From contig DABG01000006.1 in the NCBI GenBank assembly GCA_002103075.1, positions 1-64,000 on the forward strand: 64,000 bases of DNA, read 5' to 3'. This stretch comes from Candidatus Gastranaerophilales bacterium HUM_9. GTDB taxonomy: Bacteria; Cyanobacteriota; Vampirovibrionia; Gastranaerophilales; Gastranaerophilaceae. How positions within the stretch are numbered: position 1 is the first letter of the stretch; each line of letters opens with the position of its first letter. The translations under genes and the position numbers were made by a program. Positions 17,576 through 24,417 of the stretch are shown in pieces. The notes below the pieces were generated by a model. The model worked only from the letters and a program-made list of their open reading frames with translations. It did not search any database and was not told the DNA's origin.

Positions 17576-18868
17576 ATGGGAAAAATATACGTAGTAGACG
17601 TAACAAATAGAGATGGTGTACAAACTTCAAGACTTGGTCTTGCAAAATTACAGAAAACTATTATCAACCTTATGCTTGATGATATGGGTATAACTCAGTC
17701 TGAGTTTGGGTTTCCAACAACTCAACACGAATTGAATTATTTGAATGCAAACCTTGAACTTGTAGAAAGAAATGTATTAGAAAACACTCGTTTGTCAGGT
17801 TGGATGAGAGCAATTGCAACTGATGTAGAAAAATCGTTTACAAATGTTCCAAAACTTAAACATTGCAACCTTTCTCAATCTACGTCTGATCAGATGATTG
17901 CTGGTAAATATTTAGGTAAAAAAACTAAGAAAGATATTTTAATATCAACTTGCGAAGCAGTTGAATGTGCAAAAGAAAAAGGAGCTATAACTGTTGGTGT
18001 AAATGCAGAAGACGCATCAAGAAGTGATATAAATTATTTGATTGAAATAGCTTCTGAGGCTAAAAGGTGTGGTGCCGATAGGTTCAGATATTGTGATACA
18101 TTAGGATATGAAGATCCTTGGACTGCATATAATAGAATATATGAAATAGCAAAAGCAACAAAGATGCCAATAGAAGTACATTATCACAATGATTTAGGTA
18201 TGGCAGTTGCGTGTTCTGTTATGGGTGCAAAAGGTGCTATTGATGCTGGTGTTGACGCATATATAAACACTGCAATTAACGGTATGGGAGAACGTGCTGG
18301 TAATGCAGATTTGGTATCTTGTTTGTTGTCTATATTAAAATCAGCAGGGTTTAAAAATAAATATCAATTAGATGAAAGAATTGATTTGAGTAAGGCATGG
18401 AAACTTGCAAAATATACTGCTTATGCATTTGGAGTTGCAATTCCTATTAATCAGCCAGCTGTTGGAGATAACGCTTTTGCTCATGAATCAGGTATTCACG
18501 CAGATGGAGCTTTAAAAGATAGAAGAAATTATGAACTTTATGACTATGAAGAGTTAGGAAGAGGTGAGCCAGAAATCATTGAAACTGGTCGTATGATTAC
18601 AACTGGTGAATATGGTGGCATTAAAGGGTTCAGAAACGTTTATAACAAACTTGAAATTGAGTTCAAGGACGAAAAAGAAGCTAGAACAGTATTGGAATTG
18701 GCTCGTTATGCAAACGTACATACTCAAAAACCTTTGACATCAAGTGAATTAAAGTTTATTTATTACTATCCGGAAATTGCTGCAAGAGTAATGACGGTAT
18801 CACCTTATTACGAACTTTCAGAAGCATTAAAGGATAGAAAGAAAGCCTTGCCTCAACATATTGTGTAG
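17576..18868 (+). CDS. Homocitrate/2-isopropylmalate synthase family enzyme (DRE-TIM), possibly Re-citrate synthase
   Basis: The HMGL-like TIM barrel begins VVDVTNRDGVQTSRLGLAKL, where NRDG supplies the catalytic Arg-Asp pair. HYHNDLGMAVA gives the HxH/D metal site, and NTAINGMGERAGNADL is the family signature. A helical segment with AFAHESGIHADG follows, but the C-terminal LeuA allosteric dimer domain is missing (430 aa), as in homocitrate synthases, NifV and Re-citrate synthases. GAGAAGGA lies 6 bases before the ATG at 17576. The aconitase-like gene begins 40 bp downstream, so the pair probably makes a tricarboxylic acid and isomerises it. Sequence alone does not fix the acceptor 2-oxo acid. 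Confidence 0.82.
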   Translation: MGKIYVVDVTNRDGVQTSRLGLAKLQKTIINLMLDDMGITQSEFGFPTTQHELNYLNANLELVERNVLENTRLSGWMRAIATDVEKSFTNVPKLKHCNLSQSTSDQMIAGKYLGKKTKKDILISTCEAVECAKEKGAITVGVNAEDASRSDINYLIEIASEAKRCGADRFRYCDTLGYEDPWTAYNRIYEIAKATKMPIEVHYHNDLGMAVACSVMGAKGAIDAGVDAYINTAINGMGERAGNADLVSCLLSILKSAGFKNKYQLDERIDLSKAWKLAKYTAYAFGVAIPINQPAVGDNAFAHESGIHADGALKDRRNYELYDYEELGRGEPEIIETGRMITTGEYGGIKGFRNVYNKLEIEFKDEKEARTVLELARYANVHTQKPLTSSELKFIYYYPEIAARVMTVSPYYELSEALKDRKKALPQHIV

Positions 18869-18908
18869 GCTTTGCTTAAATTTATAAGATTAGATAAAGG
18901 AATACATT

Positions 18909-20147
18909 ATGGGATTAACATTAGTAGAAAAAATATTATCAGAACATGCAGATAAGGAAGTTCACGCTGGTGAATTGATTGTGTCTAGAGTTGATGTTTG
19001 TGCAGTGCAAGATGGTACAGGTCCATTAACAGTTCAGGAATTTAAAAAACTTGGAAAAGATAGGTTGAGGAACCCTGAAAGAACAATTTTGTTTATTGAC
19101 CACGCATCACCTAGTCCAAGAAAAGAGCTTTCTAATACACATACTGTATTGAGAGAATTTTCAAAAGAATACGGAGCAATTTTATCTGATGTCGGTAAAG
19201 GTGTTTGTCATCAAAGATTGATAGAAGATTATGTTAATCCAGCTGAAGTACTTGTTGGTGCTGACTCACATACTTGTACTTCTGGAGCGTTAGGTGCATT
19301 TGCTACAGGCATGGGTTCAACGGACGTTGCGATTGCGATGGCAATTGGTAAAACTTGGTTAAAAGTACCTAAAACAATTAAGATTTGTGTAAATGGCGAG
19401 TTTAAAAAAGATGTATGTGCTAAGGATTTGATTTTACATTTGATAGGTTCAATAGGTGCTGATGGTGCTACTTATATGGCATTAGAATTCTGTGGTGAAA
19501 CTATTGAAAAAATGTCTATGTCAGATAGATTTACTTTATCAAATATGGCAGTTGAAGCAGGTGCAAAATGTGGTTTGATTGTGGCTGATGAAACTACAAG
19601 GAAATATTTAAAATCAAGAGGTAGAGAAGATAAGTTCAGGGTTGTTAAACCTGATAGTGATGCGGTTTATGATAGAGTTATCAATATCAATGCAGCAGAT
19701 GTTGAAAGAACTGTTTCTTGTCCTCATACGGTTGATAATGTAAAAAAAGTATCAGAATTAAAAGATATCAAGGTTGACCAAGTATTTGTAGGTACTTGTA
19801 CAAACGGTCGTTTAGAAGATATGAGGATGGTTGCAAGTATTTTGAAAGGAAACAAAGTAAACCCTGATGTAAGACTGTTGATTTGTCCAGCATCACCAGA
19901 TGTTTATAAAGCATCTTTAAAAGAAGGTCTGATAGATATCTTTATGGAAGCCGGTGCGGTTATATTACCTCCTGGGTGTGGACCTTGTGTTGGGGTACAT
20001 GCTGGTACTTTGGCTGATGGTGAAGTTTGTTTGTCTACTCAGAATAGAAACTTCCAAGGTAGAATGGGAAATACTGAGGGTAAGATTTATTTGTCATCAC
20101 CTTTTGTTGCAGCAAAAACAGCTATAAAAGGTTATATAACAGATTAG
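18909..20147 (+). CDS. 3-isopropylmalate dehydratase / homoaconitase large subunit family
   Basis: This aconitase-superfamily large subunit is of the shorter archaeal LeuC/HacA type (412 aa). VGADSHTCTSGALGAFATGMGS, then FVGTCTNGRLEDM and PPGCGPCVGVHAG supply the three cysteines that hold the 4Fe-4S cluster. TTAAGG-type spacing gives a weak AAGGA site before the ATG. It is co-directional with the synthase upstream. No small subunit (LeuD) or dehydrogenase (LeuB or Icd) lies in this window, so the partner must be elsewhere. A strong terminator follows. Confidence 0.85.
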   Translation: MGLTLVEKILSEHADKEVHAGELIVSRVDVCAVQDGTGPLTVQEFKKLGKDRLRNPERTILFIDHASPSPRKELSNTHTVLREFSKEYGAILSDVGKGVCHQRLIEDYVNPAEVLVGADSHTCTSGALGAFATGMGSTDVAIAMAIGKTWLKVPKTIKICVNGEFKKDVCAKDLILHLIGSIGADGATYMALEFCGETIEKMSMSDRFTLSNMAVEAGAKCGLIVADETTRKYLKSRGREDKFRVVKPDSDAVYDRVININAADVERTVSCPHTVDNVKKVSELKDIKVDQVFVGTCTNGRLEDMRMVASILKGNKVNPDVRLLICPASPDVYKASLKEGLIDIFMEAGAVILPPGCGPCVGVHAGTLADGEVCLSTQNRNFQGRMGNTEGKIYLSSPFVAAKTAIKGYITD

Positions 20148-20151
20148 ATTT

Positions 20152-20185
20152 AAAGGGGCGTACCTAAAAAGGCACGCCCCTTTTA
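20152..20185 (+). terminator. Rho-independent terminator
   Basis: AAAGGGGCGT...CC pairs with GG...ACGCCCCTTT, followed by T-rich sequence. It closes the synthase/aconitase-like operon. Confidence 0.85.
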
Positions 20186-20293
20186 AATTATATAAAGTTT
20201 TTTAAAGAAATTGTTACAAATTCGTCTTTTGAAAGATACATGGTAAGATGTATTGTGGTATAATATTGGTAAAATATTAAAGGGGAAGATTTC

Positions 20294-20788
20294 GTGGGTG
20301 TGAATCAATTGAATGACAATGTATTGTCGCCACAAGATGTAAGAAAAATTTTAGAAAGTGATAATATAGAGATAGTAGGTTTATGTAAAAAAGCCGATGT
20401 ATCTCCAAAGAAAACTGACGATGGTAAGATTTATTTTTCATTGGAAGATGTTAGAGCTTTGAAAAAGGCTAAAGAAACATTAGCACCTATTAGTTCTACA
20501 ATGTCAAATACAGCATCTCAACTAGTGGTTGATAGTTTGTTAAAGTCTTTGCATAATATGGAAAACAGTATTACTGACTCTGTAACAAAAATTTTAGACG
20601 AACGATTAGAGGGAATGGACGAAGTTGTAGTTGAATTGATTCGTTGTAAGACAGAAAACGAAAATTTAAAAAATCAGATAGAAGATTTGAATAAAGAAAA
20701 CTACGATTTAAAGAAAGAAAATGCATCATATAGACCATTTATATTTGGTTTGTATGTAAAAGATTCAGTTGGAAAAAGTTTATTTTAA
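20294..20788 (+). CDS. Small protein with MerR-like N-terminus and C-terminal coiled coil
   Basis: Residues about 12-60 (LSPQDVRKIL...GKIYFSLEDVRALKKAKE) resemble a winged-helix/MerR-like or phage-excisionase-like DNA-binding segment. Residues about 70-110 are amphipathic, and 113-145 form a leucine-zipper-like coil (ENENLKNQIEDLNKENYDL). No sensory domain is seen. It starts with GTG at 20294, preceded by AAAGGGGAAG and a TATAAT at 20259-20264. It lies 21 bp upstream of recA and is probably co-transcribed. A regulatory or chromosome-associated role is only an inference. Confidence 0.72.
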   Translation: MGVNQLNDNVLSPQDVRKILESDNIEIVGLCKKADVSPKKTDDGKIYFSLEDVRALKKAKETLAPISSTMSNTASQLVVDSLLKSLHNMENSITDSVTKILDERLEGMDEVVVELIRCKTENENLKNQIEDLNKENYDLKKENASYRPFIFGLYVKDSVGKSLF

Positions 20789-20809
20789 GTTATTTAAGGA
20801 ATAGAGAGA

Positions 20810-21829
20810 ATGGCAGAAGCAAAAAAGAAAACTGCTGACGTATCAGAAGAACGTGTAAAAGCGTTAAAGTTAGCTATTGATAAGATTGAGAAAGATTTTG
20901 GTAAAGGCTCAATTATGAAATTGGGTGATAAGACAACAGTTAATGTAGATGCAATTCCTACAGGTGCGTTGGCATTGGACGTTGCATTAGGAATTGGTGG
21001 TATACCAAGAGGAAGAATTATAGAAATTTATGGACCTGAATCATCAGGTAAGACGACATTGGCACAACATATTGTTGCTGAGTGTCAGAAAAAAGGTGGA
21101 ATTGCAGCGTTTGTTGATGCAGAGCATGCTTTGGATCCTGAATATGCAAAGAATTTGGGTGTTGATATTGATGAATTATTGATATCACAACCTGACACTG
21201 GTGAACAGGCTTTGGATATTACAGAAGAATTAGTTCGTTCAGGAGCTGTTGATATAGTTGTAGTTGACTCTGTAGCAGCACTTGTACCTAAAGCAGAAAT
21301 TGAAGGTACAATGGAAGATCAGCAAATGGGTCTTCAAGCAAGATTGATGTCAAAGGCTTTGAGAAAATTAACTGGGGTAATTGGTAAAACAAATACAACT
21401 GTTATATTTATCAACCAATTAAGACAAAAAATTGGGGTTATGTATGGTAATCCGGAAACCACAACAGGTGGTAATGCGTTGAAATATTATGCATCAATTA
21501 GAATGGAGATTAAACGAGTTGAGTCATTGAAGGGTGATGGAGAAGACGTTGGTAACCATGTAAGAGTAAGGGTTTTGAAGAACAAGGTAGCTCCACCATT
21601 TAGAACTGCTGAATTTGATATTATTTTTGGAAAAGGTATTTCAAAGACAGGTAATATATTAGATGTAGCTGTAAATTTAGGAATAGTAAACAAAGCAGGA
21701 GCTTGGTTTAGTTATAATGATATGAAACTTGGACAAGGTCGAGAAAAGTCTAAAGAGTTTTTAGATGCGAATGTTGAATTGAAAGATGAGATAGAAAAAC
21801 TTGTTCGAGAAAAATTAAGAGAAGGTTAG
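20810..21829 (+). CDS. recA: Recombinase RecA
   Basis: RecA is the ATP-dependent strand-exchange protein of homologous recombination and SOS induction. Walker A GPESSGKTT is at about residues 66-74. VDAEHALDPEYAKNLGVD, Walker B VVVDSVAAL, the L1/L2 DNA-binding loops (EGTMEDQQMGLQARLMSKALRK; GGNALKYYASIRMEI) and the C-terminal domain are all intact (339 aa). It follows a small DNA-binding-like gene, and a hairpin terminator ends the unit. No obvious SOS box was recognised. Confidence 0.98.
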   Translation: MAEAKKKTADVSEERVKALKLAIDKIEKDFGKGSIMKLGDKTTVNVDAIPTGALALDVALGIGGIPRGRIIEIYGPESSGKTTLAQHIVAECQKKGGIAAFVDAEHALDPEYAKNLGVDIDELLISQPDTGEQALDITEELVRSGAVDIVVVDSVAALVPKAEIEGTMEDQQMGLQARLMSKALRKLTGVIGKTNTTVIFINQLRQKIGVMYGNPETTTGGNALKYYASIRMEIKRVESLKGDGEDVGNHVRVRVLKNKVAPPFRTAEFDIIFGKGISKTGNILDVAVNLGIVNKAGAWFSYNDMKLGQGREKSKEFLDANVELKDEIEKLVREKLREG

Positions 21830-21852
21830 AAATTAAGAGAAAGAGTATATAA

Positions 21853-21889
21853 AAGGCGATTGATATAAAATATCAATCGCCTTATTTTT
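21853..21889 (+). terminator. Rho-independent terminator of recA
   Basis: GGCGATTGATAT (21855-21866) pairs with ATATCAATCGCC (21870-21881), followed by TTATTTTT. The upper part of the stem is the same sequence as the hairpin at 15073-15095. Confidence 0.88.
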
Positions 21890-21907
21890 ATGATTTAAAA
21901 TTTATAC

Positions 21908-21936
21908 TTGACGTAAAAATTTGTTTAATATACAAT
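21908..21936 (+). promoter_or_regulatory. Probable promoter of the tRNA-Pro region
   Basis: TTGACG (21908-21913) and TACAAT (21931-21936) are separated by 17 bases. Transcription would start near 21943 and read through the broken tRNA copy into the intact tRNA-Pro. Confidence 0.5.
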
Positions 21937-21966
21937 TGATTTGCACAGATTGTGTATGAAATTTTA

Positions 21967-22080
21967 ATAACAGTAGTGCGAACTACTTTAAATATATCGG
22001 GATGTGGCAAGGACTCCACGAGAACGATTAAGTATCGTTCGAGAAGGAGGATGCAGGTAGCGTCGCTACCAAGATCGCCA
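21967..22080 (+). repeat. Degenerate tRNA-Pro 5' copy (A) carrying a hairpin insertion
   Basis: Bases 21967-22008 repeat 22097-22138 with a single mismatch. They include the tRNA leader hairpin GTAGT/ACTAC and the first 11 tRNA bases (CGGGATGTGGC). The tRNA then breaks off into a hairpin unit with stem GAACGAT (22022-22028), loop TAAGT and stem ATCGTTC (22034-22040), bordered by GACTCC and GGAGG. A second palindrome, GGTAGC/GCTACC, follows at 22056-22070. The copy cannot fold as a tRNA. Confidence 0.7.
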
Positions 22081-22127
22081 CAAGATTGAAAATTAAATAA
22101 CAGTAGTGCGAACTACTCTAAATATAT

Positions 22128-22201
22128 CGGGATGTGGCGCAGCTTGGTAGCGCACCTCGCTTGGGACGAGGGGGTCGCATGTTCGAATCATGTCATCCCG
22201 A
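22128..22201 (+). tRNA. tRNA-Pro (anticodon TGG)
   Basis: The acceptor CGGGATG (22128-22134) pairs with CATCCCG (22194-22200), with A22201 as discriminator. The anticodon stem CCTCG/CGAGG encloses the loop CTTGGGA, giving anticodon TGG. The D arm (GCGC...GCGC) and T arm (TTCGAAT loop) are normal. CCA is not encoded. A T-rich run follows. This is the only intact member of a three-copy cluster. Confidence 0.95.
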
Positions 22202-22257
22202 TTTTTTGTTTTTTTGAAAAGTAGTGTAGGTAGTGTCGCTACCAAGCAAGCCACATT

Positions 22258-22362
22258 TGGCGCAGCTTGACTCTGCCGAACAAAACGATTAAGTATCGTT
22301 TTGTGAGAGGTAGCACCTCGCTTGGGACGAGGGGGTCGCATGTTCGAATCATGTCATCCCGA
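22258..22362 (+). pseudogene. Broken tRNA-Pro copy (C) interrupted by a 40-bp hairpin element
   Basis: The fragment TGGCGCAGCTTG (22258-22269) matches the tRNA D-arm region and is interrupted by 40 bp (22270-22309). The tRNA then resumes with GTAGC and continues to the discriminator. From 22313 to 22375 it is identical over 63 bp to the intact gene (22152-22214). The acceptor 5' strand is missing. The insert has a 10-bp perfect stem, ACAAAACGAT and ATCGTTTTGT, with loop TAAGT. Upstream, 22229-22253 repeats part of copy A (GGTAG, GCTACCAAG). Confidence 0.75.
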
Positions 22363-22455
22363 TTTTTTGTTTTTTAAGGAGTAGATTTGTATAACGTTAT
22401 AGTTCATAGTTTGCGTATTTTAAAACTATGAACTATAAAGTAAAGGCTTGATTTT

Positions 22456-22860
22456 TTATTTTAATAATTCAATTATTGAATTTTTATAGCTATTAATATC
22501 AGTAATAGCTATACGTTTGGGGATAAAATTTACACTTAAGTTTTCTGCAATTTGTTTTATATTATAACTTGCAGAGCATAATACAATTTTAGTATTTAGA
22601 TATTGTTTAAAGGTTTTAACTTGTTCTGCGAACCATTCGCCAGCAAATTGTGGTCTAAAATCATCTTCCATCTGTAAATCAGAAATGATTAACTGATATG
22701 GCTCATTAATATTCTGCATAACTGCGTCGTAACCCTCTTTTGCCCACGATACAGTGTCTATTTGGTAATTTTTAATATCTAATTCTATAAAAATTTCTTC
22801 TATATTATTTTTGTGAAACTCTTGCCACGAGTAACTATCATCTAAAATTAAAACTTTCAT
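22456..22860 (-). CDS. Single-domain response regulator receiver (CheY-like)
   Basis: This 134-aa receiver domain has no output domain. The acidic pair D7-D8, the phosphoacceptor candidate D61 in LIISDLQMED, the switch residue S96 (VLCSAS) and the conserved Lys in FIPKR (K115) are in the right order. It may relay phosphate or control another protein by binding. It is monocistronic and far from the kinase gene at 28235, so its partner is unknown. Confidence 0.85.
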   Translation of the reverse strand: MKVLILDDSYSWQEFHKNNIEEIFIELDIKNYQIDTVSWAKEGYDAVMQNINEPYQLIISDLQMEDDFRPQFAGEWFAEQVKTFKQYLNTKIVLCSASYNIKQIAENLSVNFIPKRIAITDINSYKNSIIELLK

Positions 22861-22931
22861 AGCTTAATTATAACAAAAACTTACCACATATTGTGATAAG
22901 TTTTATTGTTTAAATGAATTTTATATATTTT

Positions 22932-23537
22932 TTATGAAGCTATTTCTGCTTGTTCTTGAGCTACAATTGCACCGTATTGGTCAAAGAAATTGTTCCATTC
23001 ATTACCTGTGATAGGTTTACCGGTTTGGTCGTAAGCAACAAGTTCAAACTTTGCTCCAGGAGTTGGCATACCAAGAACAGTAATTCCAGCTTCTCTTAAT
23101 GCTTGACTGCTTTTAAATGATTGAAGTGTTGTTGCATCAACAGTGAAATATTCTTTGTTAGATTTTAATCCAAAATCGTCATAATCAACATTTTGTAAAG
23201 AAATAACGGGCTTTTTGCTATTGTTTGCTTGAGCGTTTTCAATCATGTTTTTTACAGATTGTTGCATTTTAGCTTGAAAAACTTCGTTGTATCCAGGGAT
23301 AGCAAACGCTTGATTGTTGTTGTTTAAATAATATTCATCACCGTTTTGGTTTGTTGCATATCCACGTGTATGGTGAATTTCTTCTTGAACAGTGTTTGGA
23401 AAAAGTTCAATGGGACTAGTTTGGTATTGAGCTTCGTCAATAGTTTTTGTACTAACTGCATCACCATTATTTGCTCCTGCAATATCGCTTGTGATGGTAG
23501 TAGGTGCTTTGGCTGTTGCAATTGATTCTGCTGTCAT
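22932..23537 (-). CDS. Hypothetical protein
   Basis: The family is not recognised. The 201-aa product has no signal peptide or membrane helix. The first 40 residues are Ala/Thr-rich and probably disordered. Residues 45-200 look globular, with VISLQNVDYDDFGLKSNKEYFTVD and a C-terminal acidic/Gln helix. GAGG precedes the ATG. The promoter region contains TATATAAAGTATA, a motif repeated at about 23729 and 47589. Confidence 0.7.
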   Translation of the reverse strand: MTAESIATAKAPTTITSDIAGANNGDAVSTKTIDEAQYQTSPIELFPNTVQEEIHHTRGYATNQNGDEYYLNNNNQAFAIPGYNEVFQAKMQQSVKNMIENAQANNSKKPVISLQNVDYDDFGLKSNKEYFTVDATTLQSFKSSQALREAGITVLGMPTPGAKFELVAYDQTGKPITGNEWNNFFDQYGAIVAQEQAEIAS

Positions 23538-23759
23538 ATAAATTACCTCATTAAACTCTCTTATGTTTATATAAAGTATATTTTTTCTTTAAAATTGACA
23601 AAAAAGTATATACCTTTGTTACATAACTTAATAAATATTGATTTTACTAAAATGCTTATAATTCAACTATAATTGCAAAATTAGATAATTTACAAAATGT
23701 TTTTGAGAAAATAATTATTAAAAATGTTATATAAAGTATATACATGGGTACATGTTTTA

Positions 23760-23937
23760 TATAACTAATCTAATCTCTTTTCTTTATTTTCTCCTCCACA
23801 GCAAGGGAGCAGAAAACGGAAGTAAACAATGATATTCAACTATCTAACAAGTATCAGGTAGGTTGTAGTTGTAACCCGTTTATGCAACCAAGCAAAAAAG
23901 CGTGAGTATGTGCCGTATCAATAGATCGGCATTTTTA
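23760..23937 (+). ncRNA. Candidate small RNA gene
   Basis: The gap 23538-23934 contains no conventional gene. It ends in a clear + strand terminator, and no + strand CDS precedes that terminator, so an independent transcript is likely. The segment 23791-23910 is less AT-rich than its surroundings and contains GGTTG...AACC-type hairpin potential around 23870-23882. A 10-codon frame begins at ATG 23829 behind GGAAG. The bounds are approximate and no known RNA family was recognised. Confidence 0.4.
23911..23937 (+). terminator. Rho-independent terminator of the candidate small RNA
   Basis: TGCCG (23911-23915) plus ATC pairs with GAT plus CGGCA (23927-23931), followed by TTTTTATTTT. The T-run exists only on the + strand, so it cannot serve the minus-strand gene that overlaps it. 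Confidence 0.7.
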
Positions 23938-24345
23938 TTTTGTAGAGTTTTTCGGGTTTAAGTAGTCTTCAAATTTCTTTTCTATGACTTTATACCCACA
24001 GCCCTCATGTAGTCCAGCTTTGAAATATATCTTTTTAGCAGGGTATTTTTTACACATCTCCAACCGCTTGTCATATACTGAGCATAAGCCTTCTTTTGTT
24101 ACGTATTTACAAGCGAAAATTAGGTTGCCGTCTTTGTCTTTTTCTTTTATATAAAATCTTCTGTATGCAGGAAATAAAAATTGCATTATTTTGAATTCTT
24201 TTTCTGTATAGGTATCAAAACTGTACATATAATTACAGCATTTGCCGCACTTTTTGCATTTGCCGACTATTTCGTATTCAACTCGTTCTTCGACAAAATA
24301 TGATAAAAATTCGTTTTTAATTGTTTCTAAAAAATCAAATAACAT
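23935..24345 (-). CDS. YkgJ-type cysteine-cluster protein
   Basis: The 136-aa protein has the CKKCGKCC motif at about residues 26-33 and later cysteines in FACKYVTKEGLCSVYDKRLEMCKKYP and EGCGY. This is the pattern of the YkgJ/UPF0153 family, which probably binds a Zn or Fe-S centre and whose biochemical role is not established. There is no signal peptide. It is divergent from the PBP gene across 72 bp. Its stop region overlaps the oppositely oriented terminator. Confidence 0.85.
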   Translation of the reverse strand: MLFDFLETIKNEFLSYFVEERVEYEIVGKCKKCGKCCNYMYSFDTYTEKEFKIMQFLFPAYRRFYIKEKDKDGNLIFACKYVTKEGLCSVYDKRLEMCKKYPAKKIYFKAGLHEGCGYKVIEKKFEDYLNPKNSTK

Positions 24346-24417
24346 GTGTATTCTACCAATTTATATTTTTCTATGTTTTTGCTAAAATAATAACATACTT
24401 TAGGAGTTTAATAAAAT

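Noticed and set aside
21967..22080. Copy A as a functional second tRNA-Pro
   Set aside because: After 11 bases the sequence departs from the tRNA; no anticodon or T arm is present.
22093..22341. 82-codon minus-strand frame across the tRNA-Pro region
   Set aside because: It is antisense to the intact and broken tRNA-Pro copies; its IRTCDPLVPSEVRYQ-like peptide is the familiar shadow of a tRNA.
23538..23760. CRISPR-like or promoter repeats in the AT-rich gap
   Set aside because: Only two short TATATAAAGTATA copies occur, without regular spacing or spacers.
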